Shown here one piece after another: positions 26,966-36,882 of a DNA stretch of 64,000 nt. The notes under the pieces were generated by a model. It was given only the letters and a program-made list of their open reading frames with translations. It made no database searches and was not told the origin of the DNA. A program made the translations under genes and the position numbers. This DNA comes from Pseudomonas sp. URMO17WK12:I11 (GTDB lineage Bacteria > Pseudomonadota > Gammaproteobacteria > Pseudomonadales > Pseudomonadaceae). Within the stretch, counting starts at the first letter, position 1. Each line of letters opens with the position of its first letter. Where the stretch lies: contig NZ_VEDF01000004.1 in assembly GCF_007677725.1 (NCBI RefSeq), positions 248,001-312,000 of the forward strand, written 5' to 3'.

Positions 26966-27517
26966 TCAGTCTTCCAGTGGCTTGGGCGGTGCCGCAGGTT
27001 TGGCCGGCTTGCCAGGCTTGCTGTCCTTGGCCTTGGGCTCTGGCGTGGCGGCTACCGGTTCCGGAGCGACCGCTGCTTTCTCCGAGGCCGGCAGCTCATC
27101 GACGGCCTTGAGGATGGCCTGCGGATCGATCTTCTCGCCGGAGTCGTCGTCCTTGAGCACATGCGGCTCACCATCCATGCCGACGAGAATAACTTTGGTG
27201 CCTTTGCTGGCGCCGAGCTTGAGCTCACGAATCAACGCCATGGTGGTCTGCTGCTCGAGGTTCTTGTCGTCGCGTTTACCGACCATCTGCGCGACGCTAT
27301 AGAGCACCAGCTTACGCTCCTTGAAAGCGGCCTGGGTGGCGGAGTCTTTGAGCGCCTCGTTCAACCCGCGCAGGGTTGGGTCGGCACTGCTGGGCGCGAT
27401 CACCACCAGGGGACGGGCTTTGCCCACCTCCTTGGCCAGCGGTGCATCACTGTCGGCGGCCCACAGTGGGCCTGCGAGGGCGAGCAAGGTGGCGAGGGTC
27501 AGCGACCGAACGAGCAT
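26966..27517 (-). CDS. DUF4174 family periplasmic protein
   Basis: The 183-residue protein has a signal peptide (MLVRSLTLATLLALAGPLWA) followed by RPLVVIAPSSADPTLRGLN, the opening of the thioredoxin-fold-like DUF4174 domain, over about residues 30–135. A low-complexity Pro/Ala/Lys tail follows (about 140–183). GGAG precedes the ATG at 27517. It converges on the AroE-like gene with only 15 bases between stops. No catalytic residues are evident. Confidence 0.75.
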   Translation of the reverse strand: MLVRSLTLATLLALAGPLWAADSDAPLAKEVGKARPLVVIAPSSADPTLRGLNEALKDSATQAAFKERKLVLYSVAQMVGKRDDKNLEQQTTMALIRELKLGASKGTKVILVGMDGEPHVLKDDDSGEKIDPQAILKAVDELPASEKAAVAPEPVAATPEPKAKDSKPGKPAKPAAPPKPLED

Positions 27518-27711
27518 GCGTATCTCCTTATTCTCTCGATAAAGCAAAAGACTACAGATCATGGAGAAAGATCCGACGTGCGAGCCTAATGCACCGTTGC
27601 CCGGGAGGCTTGTAATAGAAGGTAACCTGTCATTTCAGCGTGCCCCCGGCAACAGCCAGATCGACACCGGCTGTTACCGTGAGCATAGTCCAAACTCAGG
27701 CACAGCAGGGC

Positions 27712-30700
27712 CTAGGGCTGACCTATCCCCGCCGCTTGGGCGCTTGTCTCGCTGAGCAGAGGCAGGGTCAGCGTACGCATCAAGTGACGTCGGGCTTGCT
27801 CTCGTTCATCACCGATGGCGTTCATGCCTTCGGTGTAATCAGCTTCATCGGTGGCTTGTGCCTGGCGGGTCAACTGCTCCAGGCGCTCGTGAAACGGTGC
27901 GTCGAGCGCCTCGAAGCGCTCGCGGTAAGCGCTTTGCAGATGGTCCTGCCAGAAGGTGCGGCTGATCAACGAATCAGCCAGATTGGCCGGGGTCTCATCG
28001 ACGATCAGGGCCTGACGAGCACCGGCGATGCGCTGCGCGTTCACCCCAGAGACGGCCTCGAACAACATGTCTTGCGGCTGTGCGGGCAAGTCGAACTCGT
28101 CACGCAAAGCCAATCGGTAAGCCAAGCCCACTTCCACTTGGTCCGGGTCGCCACCGCTGGCCTGGCGCGCCTGGATGTCGGCCAGCACCCATTGATCGAG
28201 GCGGTCCAGACGCCACAGCTGACGGCCCAGGTGCAGCAACGCGGCCTGACTGTCACCGGCCACGGCGTCGGCGCGGGCGCGCCACACCAGCATGTGCAAT
28301 TCGAGGTTGCTCAAGCACAGCGCTGCGCCGTCCTGGCAATGCAGGGTCTCGGTCGCTTGGCTGAGTAATTCCTCGGCCAAGGTGGGATGGTCGATCATCG
28401 CACCCATCATTGCGAACACACGATTGGCCAGCGCCTGCGGCCGCTGCTGGAATTCAGCTGCAGTTTGCAGCAGCTGCAGCATGTTGAAAAAGTCGCCGCT
28501 ACCGGGCAGCGCCTCGACTTCATCCCACGTCGACGATTGCAGGCCGCGTTCCGTGCTGTCGGCAGCATCCAACCAAGCCTGGCGAGACGCCGCACCCTGC
28601 TGCGCAAGCGCGCCAAGCTCGGGAATGGCGTTGGCTTGCATGAACACTTGAAGCCGTTCGGCTTCAGCTGCAGTCAGCGGATTGTTCTCCAGCATCACTG
28701 AACTGCTGATCCAGATGGGCGAACGGTAGAAATGCGTGGGCAAATGGCTGATCTGGTTATCGCGCAAGTCCGCCACCAACAGCTCCAGGCGGTCCAGCAG
28801 CCCCGGGGGAATGCTGTCTAGACCGGTTGCCCGAAGGTGCAGGCGGCGCAAACGCTCCAAGCGGTACAGCGGGAAGGTTCGCGCCAGTGGGTTATGCGAC
28901 AGGTTGATGTATTCCAGGCGCTCGCAGTTACCCAACAGCGATGCCTGTTCGGCATCCAGCACGATCGCGTTGCGATACAGATCCAGCCGGGTCAGACGCT
29001 GCATCTGCAGCAGCCCAGGGGGCAAGCGCGTCAGCTGATTGTTTGAGAGTTCCAGGGTCTCCAGGTTGGGGAAGGCCTGCAGGAATTCCAGCGGAATATC
29101 GCCCAGGTTCATGTCCAGCAACGACAGTTCGCGCACATGGGCAAAGCTGGCGGCGGGCGGCAGGCTGGGCAGGCTGCCAAGGTCCATTGCCCAGACGCTG
29201 AGCCGGTAACCCTCCGGTAACTGCGGATGATCAGCGCCAACCGTGGCACGCCGCTGCCAGCAGTTGATCAAGGTTTCGCGAAAGTAGCGGCGCTCGGCGC
29301 GTTGCGACGCATCGCCGCTGTTGGCCGTCCATTGGTGCAGGTGGATATCCAGCGTTTCGAGCTCGCGCGCCAGACGAGCAACGGTTCGCTCGACCGACTG
29401 CCCCCCATTGTGCACATCATTGACCCACGCCATGACCTGAGCATCGTTGAAACCTGGGTACAGCATACGCACCACCGCGAACAGCGCTGCCGGCCTGCCG
29501 CGCCGGGCACCACGGCCACTGAGCGGATAGCCGATGCGACCGTCGGGCAAGCGCCGTGGCGGTTGCCACCAGCCCCTCGATGGTCGCACTGCAAGGAGCT
29601 GCTCGACCTGCGCACGGTTGCCCCGCAAGCGCTCGGTCAGCCATTGGCGCAGGCCAGGCGCGCCAGGCCGGCGGATACCCAGGCGAGCCCGATGCCGCTC
29701 GTCCAGGCCGTGGGCCAGGGCGTCGAACACATCACCGGCCTCGCCCAGCGCGCGACCCCGAGCGTCATACAACTGAAAGCGCCCATGCTGGTGCACCACA
29801 TCGTAGGATTCGACGCTGCCAGGCTCACCGTAACTGGCCAGCTCGACGCCGTGGGGAGCGTCCTCGAGCAAACGCCAACGGCGCCCAGTGCTCCACTGCG
29901 CGACCTGATCGCCCAGCGCCAATGCCAGCCGCGCCGTGTCAGCCGGCTGCGTTGTCTCGATGAAAAAACCCTCCACCGCGCGCGCCAGGCGAATGCGTCG
30001 GGCCATCGAGCGCGCCTGCTGGGCCAGGCGCAACGGTACCCGCCCCGCCTCCAGCAGCCCTCGCTGGGTGCCGGCTGATGCAACCAGCTCGGCAGCGCCG
30101 AGCCGATGCAGTGTGGGAAACTGCCGGCGCAGTGTCGCAAGTGCTGGCGTATCACTTAGCTGCAGCGCGTCGTAGCTCAGCTGAAAAAGGCTGCGACGCT
30201 GGGCCCTGATATCCTCGGCGATCGAGCGCCCAGACAGCCCGTGGCTGCCACGTAGATGCTCGGCCCATTGCTGCAGCAGCGTGTCGGTGACCGGTTCGTC
30301 GTCCTCGAGCGCCGCGAGCACACCGTCGATGCGCTGATTGAGCAGCGCGCGCATCATGCTGTCGGTCAGCTCCGCGCCTGGTGGTTGCAGATTGACGTGC
30401 AACGCGCGCAAATGTTCGGCGTCGAGCCCCAGGCCAAGCAGCACCTGCTCGATACGCTCAGGCAGCAGGTCTTGAAACCCGCTGCCCAGGCGGCGAAACA
30501 ACTGTGCGGTTTCAGACCATGTGCCCGGCTGCTCGAACCACAGGCGCCAGGCCCCAGCGTTATTGTGGTGAAACCGCGGCCAATAGCCCTGCTCGCCCTG
30601 TAGCTGCCAATGGCCGTCGCTGGCGCGTTGCGCCACCGGATAGTGACGGCCTTCCAACGCAATCCAGTTGCGCTCCCCGTGATGCAAGACGCCCAGGGCA

Positions 30701-32244
30701 TCTTCACGAGCCGCGGCTGCAGGTGTCTGCCGATAGCCCTGGGCAAGCTGTGGGTCGACCAGCCGGACCGAGCCGTCTTCCAGGTAGGCCGGGATCAAGC
30801 TATCGACCCAGGGCGAGCGGGCCCACATACCCCGTGCCAAGGACACGCCAGCTGCTGTGGCGCCCATCCAGGCAAGGTCGCCGGCGACGTTGAGCAGATG
30901 ATCCAACGCCTCACTGCTGTCCCCTTCCCGCCAGGCTTTGGCCCCGTGGTAAACCTCGCTGAGCAACTGCGTGGCAGACACCGCCAACAACGCCACGCCC
31001 AACACCGGGATGAATAGGCCCGCCAGGTTGAGCAGGGTCCAGCCCTCGGCAGCCAGGCGCTGATCGTGCGCCAGGCGCACCGCTTGATCCACCCGGGCGG
31101 TGGGCACAGCGATCATCGCTGCATCGTCCTTGAGCTGATCGATGCGGGCATCGGCCAGGCGGGCGAACAACGGCTGCCGATAAACGCTCATGTGCTCGTC
31201 CAGAGCGATGTTCGCCAGGTCCGACACATCGGCGTAGCCGCTCTGCACCGCGCCAAAGAAGCCCTGGCTGTGCCGGCGTCGAACGAAGCGGCTGAAGAAC
31301 CGCTGATAGTCCGCGTTACGCAGGCGTTTGCCCAGTGCATTGGCGAAGTGGCGCAGATCGGCATGGGCACTCCAGGCGCCTTGGGCATCGCCCGGAATGT
31401 ACGCCAGCACGCGCCAACTGGTGGTGCGCAGCACGCCTTCGTCCAGTACGTCGAGGATGACGATCTGCTCCAGGTCCACCCCAAGCAATGCCAGGCGCTT
31501 GGCCACCACCGGCCTCGCCTCCAGGTGCAAAGGCTCATGCAGCTGACACAACCGACTGATCAATTGAAGCTCGGCGTCGGTCAACGTTCCTTGCAGCCTG
31601 GCCAGGTGGGCATCGGCCAGCATCGTGTGGCGGTAGGCGCGCTCCATTAGCGAGGCTACGCTGGGGCGCTCGGCGCTCGGGGCTGCTCGCAGGCGTTGCT
31701 CCAGGCAGTGCTGGTAGGCGCCGCCCAAGTCCAGCGCGCGGCAAAGCGTGGCAAATTGCGTGGCCGGCAACGGCTTGGCCAGCGGCGTGCGCGGGTTCAG
31801 CAGGCGATTACCCTTGGGTTGCCCGCCAGCGAGGGTTTCGTCTTCAGCGAAATTACGCAGCGCGGCTTCCAGCAGTGGCATCTCGCGGTAGACCACTTCG
31901 GTCAAGTGGGCGCCGACTGGCTGGGAGTTGATGACCGGTTGTCGATACCCGGCCAGAAATTTCCAATGCTGGCTGGCAACCGCCTGGCCCTGCTGCGCGG
32001 CGAGCGCTTGTTCCAGCCGGGGCTTGGCGAACGCCTCGATGCTCGGCAGGTCGGCCAAGGCGGCGTTGACTCGCTGACGAAAGTACTGGCTGAGCTTGAG
32101 CGCATCGGTCAGGGCAGCCACCTGATGAGGGCTGCCTGCCCGCAGCCAGGCAGGCAAGCGCTGCGCGATCAGATCGTCCTGAAACATCTGCTCCAGGTCC
32201 AGCGGACCGGGCAGTCGAGCCTGTGCAAGGGTGGGAGTGGCCAT
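27712..32244 (-). CDS. DUF6543–LRR–NEL protein: probable E3 ubiquitin-ligase toxin/effector (copy 1)
   Basis: The 1,510-residue protein has an N-terminal DUF6543 (dermonecrotic-toxin-like) region and a hydrophobic hairpin near residues 400–465 (LAGLFIPVLGVALLAV, then AWMGATAAGVSLA). Leucine-rich repeats follow at about 1035–1190 (LETLELSNNQLTRLPPGLL), then a C-terminal NEL domain. In known NEL enzymes (IpaH, SspH) a Cys in a CxD motif takes ubiquitin from E2; here Cys1303-Gln-Asp precedes LSNLELHMLVWRA, and AYRLALRDEFDLP follows as in that family. No Sec signal is seen. The start at 32244 aligns with the paralogue; ATGs at 32304 and 32262 are less likely. The target is presumably a eukaryotic cell. 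Confidence 0.85.
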   Translation of the reverse strand: MATPTLAQARLPGPLDLEQMFQDDLIAQRLPAWLRAGSPHQVAALTDALKLSQYFRQRVNAALADLPSIEAFAKPRLEQALAAQQGQAVASQHWKFLAGYRQPVINSQPVGAHLTEVVYREMPLLEAALRNFAEDETLAGGQPKGNRLLNPRTPLAKPLPATQFATLCRALDLGGAYQHCLEQRLRAAPSAERPSVASLMERAYRHTMLADAHLARLQGTLTDAELQLISRLCQLHEPLHLEARPVVAKRLALLGVDLEQIVILDVLDEGVLRTTSWRVLAYIPGDAQGAWSAHADLRHFANALGKRLRNADYQRFFSRFVRRRHSQGFFGAVQSGYADVSDLANIALDEHMSVYRQPLFARLADARIDQLKDDAAMIAVPTARVDQAVRLAHDQRLAAEGWTLLNLAGLFIPVLGVALLAVSATQLLSEVYHGAKAWREGDSSEALDHLLNVAGDLAWMGATAAGVSLARGMWARSPWVDSLIPAYLEDGSVRLVDPQLAQGYRQTPAAAAREDALGVLHHGERNWIALEGRHYPVAQRASDGHWQLQGEQGYWPRFHHNNAGAWRLWFEQPGTWSETAQLFRRLGSGFQDLLPERIEQVLLGLGLDAEHLRALHVNLQPPGAELTDSMMRALLNQRIDGVLAALEDDEPVTDTLLQQWAEHLRGSHGLSGRSIAEDIRAQRRSLFQLSYDALQLSDTPALATLRRQFPTLHRLGAAELVASAGTQRGLLEAGRVPLRLAQQARSMARRIRLARAVEGFFIETTQPADTARLALALGDQVAQWSTGRRWRLLEDAPHGVELASYGEPGSVESYDVVHQHGRFQLYDARGRALGEAGDVFDALAHGLDERHRARLGIRRPGAPGLRQWLTERLRGNRAQVEQLLAVRPSRGWWQPPRRLPDGRIGYPLSGRGARRGRPAALFAVVRMLYPGFNDAQVMAWVNDVHNGGQSVERTVARLARELETLDIHLHQWTANSGDASQRAERRYFRETLINCWQRRATVGADHPQLPEGYRLSVWAMDLGSLPSLPPAASFAHVRELSLLDMNLGDIPLEFLQAFPNLETLELSNNQLTRLPPGLLQMQRLTRLDLYRNAIVLDAEQASLLGNCERLEYINLSHNPLARTFPLYRLERLRRLHLRATGLDSIPPGLLDRLELLVADLRDNQISHLPTHFYRSPIWISSSVMLENNPLTAAEAERLQVFMQANAIPELGALAQQGAASRQAWLDAADSTERGLQSSTWDEVEALPGSGDFFNMLQLLQTAAEFQQRPQALANRVFAMMGAMIDHPTLAEELLSQATETLHCQDGAALCLSNLELHMLVWRARADAVAGDSQAALLHLGRQLWRLDRLDQWVLADIQARQASGGDPDQVEVGLAYRLALRDEFDLPAQPQDMLFEAVSGVNAQRIAGARQALIVDETPANLADSLISRTFWQDHLQSAYRERFEALDAPFHERLEQLTRQAQATDEADYTEGMNAIGDEREQARRHLMRTLTLPLLSETSAQAAGIGQP

Positions 32245-32311
32245 GAGGCGTCTCTTGTGCATGAGGAGACGCCAGCGTAGGAACCGGCCTTGGGCAAGCG
32301 GCACTAGATAC

Positions 32312-32331
32312 CTAGCACCTAAGGGTGCTAG
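32312..32331. other. Intergenic hairpin between the two NEL genes
   Basis: CTAGCACC (32312–32319) and GGTGCTAG (32324–32331) form a perfect 8-base stem with a 4-base loop, four bases beyond the stop codon of the upstream minus-strand NEL gene. It could lower read-through into copy 1 or stabilise the 3' end of the first message. No U-tract follows on the minus strand. Confidence 0.5.
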
Positions 32332-32334
32332 CCG

Positions 32335-35300
32335 TCACAGGGTCAATGCGTCCGCTTGCGGCGCGCTGATGGACAGCGCGTCGAGCGTGATCTGCAGCAT
32401 CAGCGCGTGTTCGGCGTGGCGTTGCTCGGTGTATACCTGGGTGATCTGCTCCAGCCGTTGCGCTTCTGGCTGTTCACGGTCTTCCTCGAGCGCGTCAAGG
32501 CGCTGTCGATACGGCGCGTTGCCCGCCTCCAGCCGCTCAGCCTGACTGATACTCAAGTAACTGCGCCAGAACTCGCGGGCTACCAGCGACTCGGCCAGGC
32601 GCTCATCAGTCTCACGTTCGAGGACTTGCGCACGGGCCAGCGCAGCACGCTCGTCGCTGACCCCTGACACACCCCGGTACAGCATGGCGGTGGTCTGCAG
32701 CGGCAAGTCCAGTTCGGTGCGCAGTGCGGTTCGATACGCCAGCATCACCTCGATCTGATCGGGATCGCTGCCCGCCTGGCGGCGCTCCTGAATATCCAGC
32801 AGCGCGAGGCGATCGACTTCGTCCAGGCGCCACAACTGCCGGCCCAGGCGTAGCAATGCCTGCTCACGCTGGCCCGCCGCCGCGCCGTGTTCGGCGCGCC
32901 AAACCAGCACTTGCAACTCCAGGTCGGCGAAACGCAGCGCGACGCTGTCCTGGCAGGTCAATTGGTGGGCACTGCTGAACAACGAAGCGCGCAACGTGCC
33001 ATCCTCATGCATGACCTTGAGCATGTCCATCACGCGTCTTGCCAGGGCAAGCGGACCACGCGGTTGGCGATACTCGGCAGTACTCAGCAGACCTTCGAGC
33101 AAGTCGAAGAACGCCTCTGAACCTTCCACGGCTTCCATTTCATCCCAATAGGCCCCCAGTTCAACGCGCGCCTGCTGGCCGATGCTGTCCATCCAGCGCA
33201 GCCGTTGCGGCACCACCTGCGAAGCGCCGCCTGGCGCAGGGTGGCGTGCCCGCAATGCCAGCTGCAGGCGCTGCGCCTGCGCGGCTGTCAACGGGTTGCC
33301 ACGCAATTGCACATCACCGCCGACCCACAACGGCGAGGCGTAAAAATCCTCAGGCAGTTGCGTGATCAGATTACTGCGAATATCCAGCCTGCGCAGGCGG
33401 GGGTGCGCGACGACACCGTGGGGCAGTTGGTCAAGTTCGGTATGGGCCAGGTGCAGCTCGTCCAGCCGGCCCAGTGCACTGACGGAAAAGCCGCGACCGA
33501 GCGGGTTGTACGCCAGGTTGATGTAGTTGAGCTGTTCGCAGCAGGCCAGGATGGTCGACTGCGCAGGGTCGAGCACGATCTGGTTGTTGGACAGGTCCAG
33601 GCATTCCAGGCGACGCATCTGCAGCAGCGGTTGGGGAATGCGCGTGAGTTGATTGTTCGGCAACTCGAGGATGCGCACATTGGCGAACGCCCGCCAGAAG
33701 CTGTCGGGCACCGACTCGATCCCCATGCTGCGCATCGACACCACCAGCACGTGGTCGAAGCTGACATTCGCTGGCAGTTCAGGCAGCGCCCCGGGCTGGG
33801 CGCCGTACAGGCTCCAGCGGTAACTGGCACTGAGTACCGAGGCATGGGCGTCGCCGCCGGCGCGGCGCTGCCAACAGGCGCGCATGGCTTCCCGGAAAAA
33901 CCGCCGCGCATCCCGCTGGGCGTCGTCGCTGGCCGAGCGCACCCAGCCGTTGAGGCGATCGTTCAAGGCCTGGTACTGGCGCTCCAGACGCGCCAGTTCG
34001 TGGGCGACGTTCAGCCCGGCGCCAGAGGTTTGTTCGAGCCAGGTGAACAGTTGCACGTCGGTAAAGCTGGGGTACAGATCGCGCAGACGCGCCAGGGCCG
34101 AGCGCGGCAGCCTGCCGCCCCACGCGCCCGCTGGCCCCCTGCCGCTAAGCGGATAGCCCAAGCGCCCATCGGCCATGCGCAGCACAGGCCGCATGGCCCC
34201 GGCCGCTGCCCGTGCCGACGGATGCAGCAGGCGCTCCACCTCTGCCGTGTGTGCTTCGGCCTGGCGGGTAATTGCCGAACGCAACCCCACGGCAAACGGG
34301 GAACCCAGATCCAGCGCCTGGCGCAGGGGTTGGTCGAAAGCGCCAGCCAGCACACTGAACAGCTCGCCTGGCGCAGCAACGGCCTGGCCGCTTGCCTCGA
34401 GCAGCTGATAAAGGCCGTTGCGGTGCAGCAGGTCGAAGGCGCGCCCCTGGCCCAGGTTTGCCGCCAGCAGCGGCCCTTGCAGGTTGGCCTCGAATAGCCG
34501 CAGCCGTGGCACCGCCTGGCTGCCGGCGAGGTGGTCGAGCATGCCCAGGGCCAGGCGCGCATGGTCAGCCGTTTGCGGCACATCCAGGTACAACGCCTCC
34601 CGCGCGCGGACGATCCGCGTGCGGGTCACGCAAGCCCTGGCAGCTTCTGCCAGACGCAGCGCAACTCGCCCACTGGCGTGCAAACGCTGACGTTCGCCGG
34701 CGCTGGCCGTGCGCAACAAGTATTGGGCATCCAGGTGGTGCAAGCCTGGGAAAATCCGGCGCAGCGTGGTGATCTCAGGCGTCTCGGTATCCTGGATGGC
34801 CTCGTACACCTGCTGGAACAGCACTCGTCGATTCTGCATCACGTGCTGGACCAAGCGCTCTCCTGCAAGCTGCGCTGCGCCCGGCAAGCGCTGGGCATGC
34901 GCGAGCAACATGGTGTCCGCGACCGCCCCGCCGCGCTGCAGGTTGGCAAGCAAGCGGTCGATTCGGCGGCTGAGTTGGCTGCGAATCACGCTGTCGATCA
35001 AGCCGGCAGACGGGGCCTGGCTGAAGACATGAAGCGCACGCAGCTGATCGGCGCTCAGGTCATGCATGTTCAGCACCTGATGGATCTGCCGTGCATCGAG
35101 GTCTGCAAATCGTCCGCCCAGGCGCCGGAACATACGCGGCACATCGTCCCATTCGGCAGGTTGTTCGCTCCACACCCGCCAGGCGCCGGCACCGTTATGC
35201 CGTAATCGCGGAGCATGCCCAGCGATGGACAACAGCTGCCAAGGCTCGTCGTGCACAGGCTCGCGCACGGGATAGAACTGGCCTTCCATTTCAATCCAGG

Positions 35301-36879
35301 CTTCAGGACCCAGGCGGTGTACGCCGAGCGCATCACGCCTGGCGCCTGGCCCTGGCGGGCTGCCGCGGTACGGACTCAGATCGCCGTCCCACAACGCCTG
35401 GCTACCATCCTCCAGCTGTGCAGGCACAAGACTGTCTACCGCCCAGGCGCGTGCCCAGATTCGCTGTGCTGCGCCGAGGCCTGCGGCCGTCGCGCCCATG
35501 ACTGCCACGTCTTTGGCTACATGCCCCAGATGCAGCAGCGCCTGGCGACTGGCGCCCGCATGCCAGGCATCGACCGCCTGAAACGTCTGCTGCAGCACTT
35601 GCCAGGCCGTGACCGCCAGCATCACGCTGCCTAGCGCCGGGACAAACAGGCTTGCCATCCCCAGCAACGTCCAGCCTTCGGCGATCAGGCGCTGCTCGTG
35701 AGCGACCTGCACGGCGCGGTCGAGCCGGGCAATCGGCATCAACAGGGTCGCCGCGTCATCTTTGAGCTGGTCAATGCGCGCCTGGGCCAGGGATTCGAAC
35801 AACGGCGCGGGGTAGTCGCGCAGGGTTTCATCCAGGTCGATGTTGGCCCAAACGGTCAGATCAGCATAGCCTGCCAGCACCTGGGCGAAAAACGCCTGGC
35901 TGTCGCGCCTGCGCACGAAGCGGCTGAAGAAGCGCTGGTAGTCTGGTTGGCGAAGGCGCTGACCGAGCACCTTGCGCACGAATTTCAGCAGGTCGTCATG
36001 GGCATGCCAGGGCCCCTGCGGATCGCCCGGAATGTAAACCAGCACCCGCTTGGACGAGCTGTACAGCGGTGCGAAGGTTTCGTTGCGTACATCGAGCACC
36101 ACGATTTGTTGCAGGTCGCATCCCAGCACCTGCAACTGGCGGGCGATCACCCGATGACCGTCGAGGCGTCCTGGCTTGCCCTGGCGCCACAGATCGATGA
36201 CCAGTTGCAGTTCCGCATCGCTTAAAATCCGCTGATGGCGCGCCCTGAACGCGTCGACCAGCATGCTGCTGCCCGCCAAAGCGCCAAGCCACACCTTGAC
36301 GTTGGCCGGCACCGCCGCAGGCAACAGCACGCTGTCCAGGTGCTGCTGGTAGGCGCCGCCCAGATCCAGCTCGCGGCAGAGTTGTGCGAAGGCCTTGGCG
36401 CTGATGCCCGGGACCTCACGATTGGCGTCGTCGCGCAGGCCCGCATGGGCAGGCAAGCCGCCGGCGCCGGCCTGCCAGGCGGTGAAGTTGCGCACTGCGG
36501 CTTCCAGCAATGGCACCTGGTAGTACACCTCTTCGGTCAACGGCACGTGAATGGGCGCATAGCTCGACAGCGGAATCTTGTAGGCGTTGCGAAACCATAA
36601 CTGGCGCAGCGGTACGGCGATGGCGTAGCGTTCGATCAACGCGCCCTGCAACCTGCCCTCGACGAAGCGATCGATTGGTTCGATGGCCGCCCATCGGGCG
36701 CGCAGACGCAGGCGCGCATCGACGCACTGCTGCAGCGCCGCATGGAGCACGTCAACGCGGGCCGGGCTCCAATCGTGCACCCAGGTGGGTAAGCGTTGGG
36801 CGAGCAGATGGTCTTGATAACCCTGCTCAGTGGCGCGTGTCCGCGCGTTGCTGATCGGTGATTCAGAAGCGGATGTCAT
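32335..36879 (-). CDS. DUF6543–LRR–NEL protein: probable E3 ubiquitin-ligase toxin/effector (copy 2)
   Basis: The 1,514-residue paralogue of copy 1 has the same order: DUF6543 N-terminus (GYQDHLLAQRLPTWV near residue 20), hydrophobic pair near 400–465 (SLFVPALGSVMLAVTAW), and the conserved GRLGYPLSGRGPAG stretch. LRRs follow (VRILELPNNQLTRIPQPLL), then a NEL domain with Cys1309-Gln-Asp and AYRTALRTELDLP. Similarity to copy 1 runs end to end, indicating tandem duplication followed by divergence. It is the upstream gene of the pair, 90 bases before copy 1 and 80 bases after polB, all on the minus strand. The start at 36879 aligns with copy 1; ribosome sites are weak for both. Confidence 0.85.
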   Translation of the reverse strand: MTSASESPISNARTRATEQGYQDHLLAQRLPTWVHDWSPARVDVLHAALQQCVDARLRLRARWAAIEPIDRFVEGRLQGALIERYAIAVPLRQLWFRNAYKIPLSSYAPIHVPLTEEVYYQVPLLEAAVRNFTAWQAGAGGLPAHAGLRDDANREVPGISAKAFAQLCRELDLGGAYQQHLDSVLLPAAVPANVKVWLGALAGSSMLVDAFRARHQRILSDAELQLVIDLWRQGKPGRLDGHRVIARQLQVLGCDLQQIVVLDVRNETFAPLYSSSKRVLVYIPGDPQGPWHAHDDLLKFVRKVLGQRLRQPDYQRFFSRFVRRRDSQAFFAQVLAGYADLTVWANIDLDETLRDYPAPLFESLAQARIDQLKDDAATLLMPIARLDRAVQVAHEQRLIAEGWTLLGMASLFVPALGSVMLAVTAWQVLQQTFQAVDAWHAGASRQALLHLGHVAKDVAVMGATAAGLGAAQRIWARAWAVDSLVPAQLEDGSQALWDGDLSPYRGSPPGPGARRDALGVHRLGPEAWIEMEGQFYPVREPVHDEPWQLLSIAGHAPRLRHNGAGAWRVWSEQPAEWDDVPRMFRRLGGRFADLDARQIHQVLNMHDLSADQLRALHVFSQAPSAGLIDSVIRSQLSRRIDRLLANLQRGGAVADTMLLAHAQRLPGAAQLAGERLVQHVMQNRRVLFQQVYEAIQDTETPEITTLRRIFPGLHHLDAQYLLRTASAGERQRLHASGRVALRLAEAARACVTRTRIVRAREALYLDVPQTADHARLALGMLDHLAGSQAVPRLRLFEANLQGPLLAANLGQGRAFDLLHRNGLYQLLEASGQAVAAPGELFSVLAGAFDQPLRQALDLGSPFAVGLRSAITRQAEAHTAEVERLLHPSARAAAGAMRPVLRMADGRLGYPLSGRGPAGAWGGRLPRSALARLRDLYPSFTDVQLFTWLEQTSGAGLNVAHELARLERQYQALNDRLNGWVRSASDDAQRDARRFFREAMRACWQRRAGGDAHASVLSASYRWSLYGAQPGALPELPANVSFDHVLVVSMRSMGIESVPDSFWRAFANVRILELPNNQLTRIPQPLLQMRRLECLDLSNNQIVLDPAQSTILACCEQLNYINLAYNPLGRGFSVSALGRLDELHLAHTELDQLPHGVVAHPRLRRLDIRSNLITQLPEDFYASPLWVGGDVQLRGNPLTAAQAQRLQLALRARHPAPGGASQVVPQRLRWMDSIGQQARVELGAYWDEMEAVEGSEAFFDLLEGLLSTAEYRQPRGPLALARRVMDMLKVMHEDGTLRASLFSSAHQLTCQDSVALRFADLELQVLVWRAEHGAAAGQREQALLRLGRQLWRLDEVDRLALLDIQERRQAGSDPDQIEVMLAYRTALRTELDLPLQTTAMLYRGVSGVSDERAALARAQVLERETDERLAESLVAREFWRSYLSISQAERLEAGNAPYRQRLDALEEDREQPEAQRLEQITQVYTEQRHAEHALMLQITLDALSISAPQADALTL

Positions 36880-36882
36880 GTG

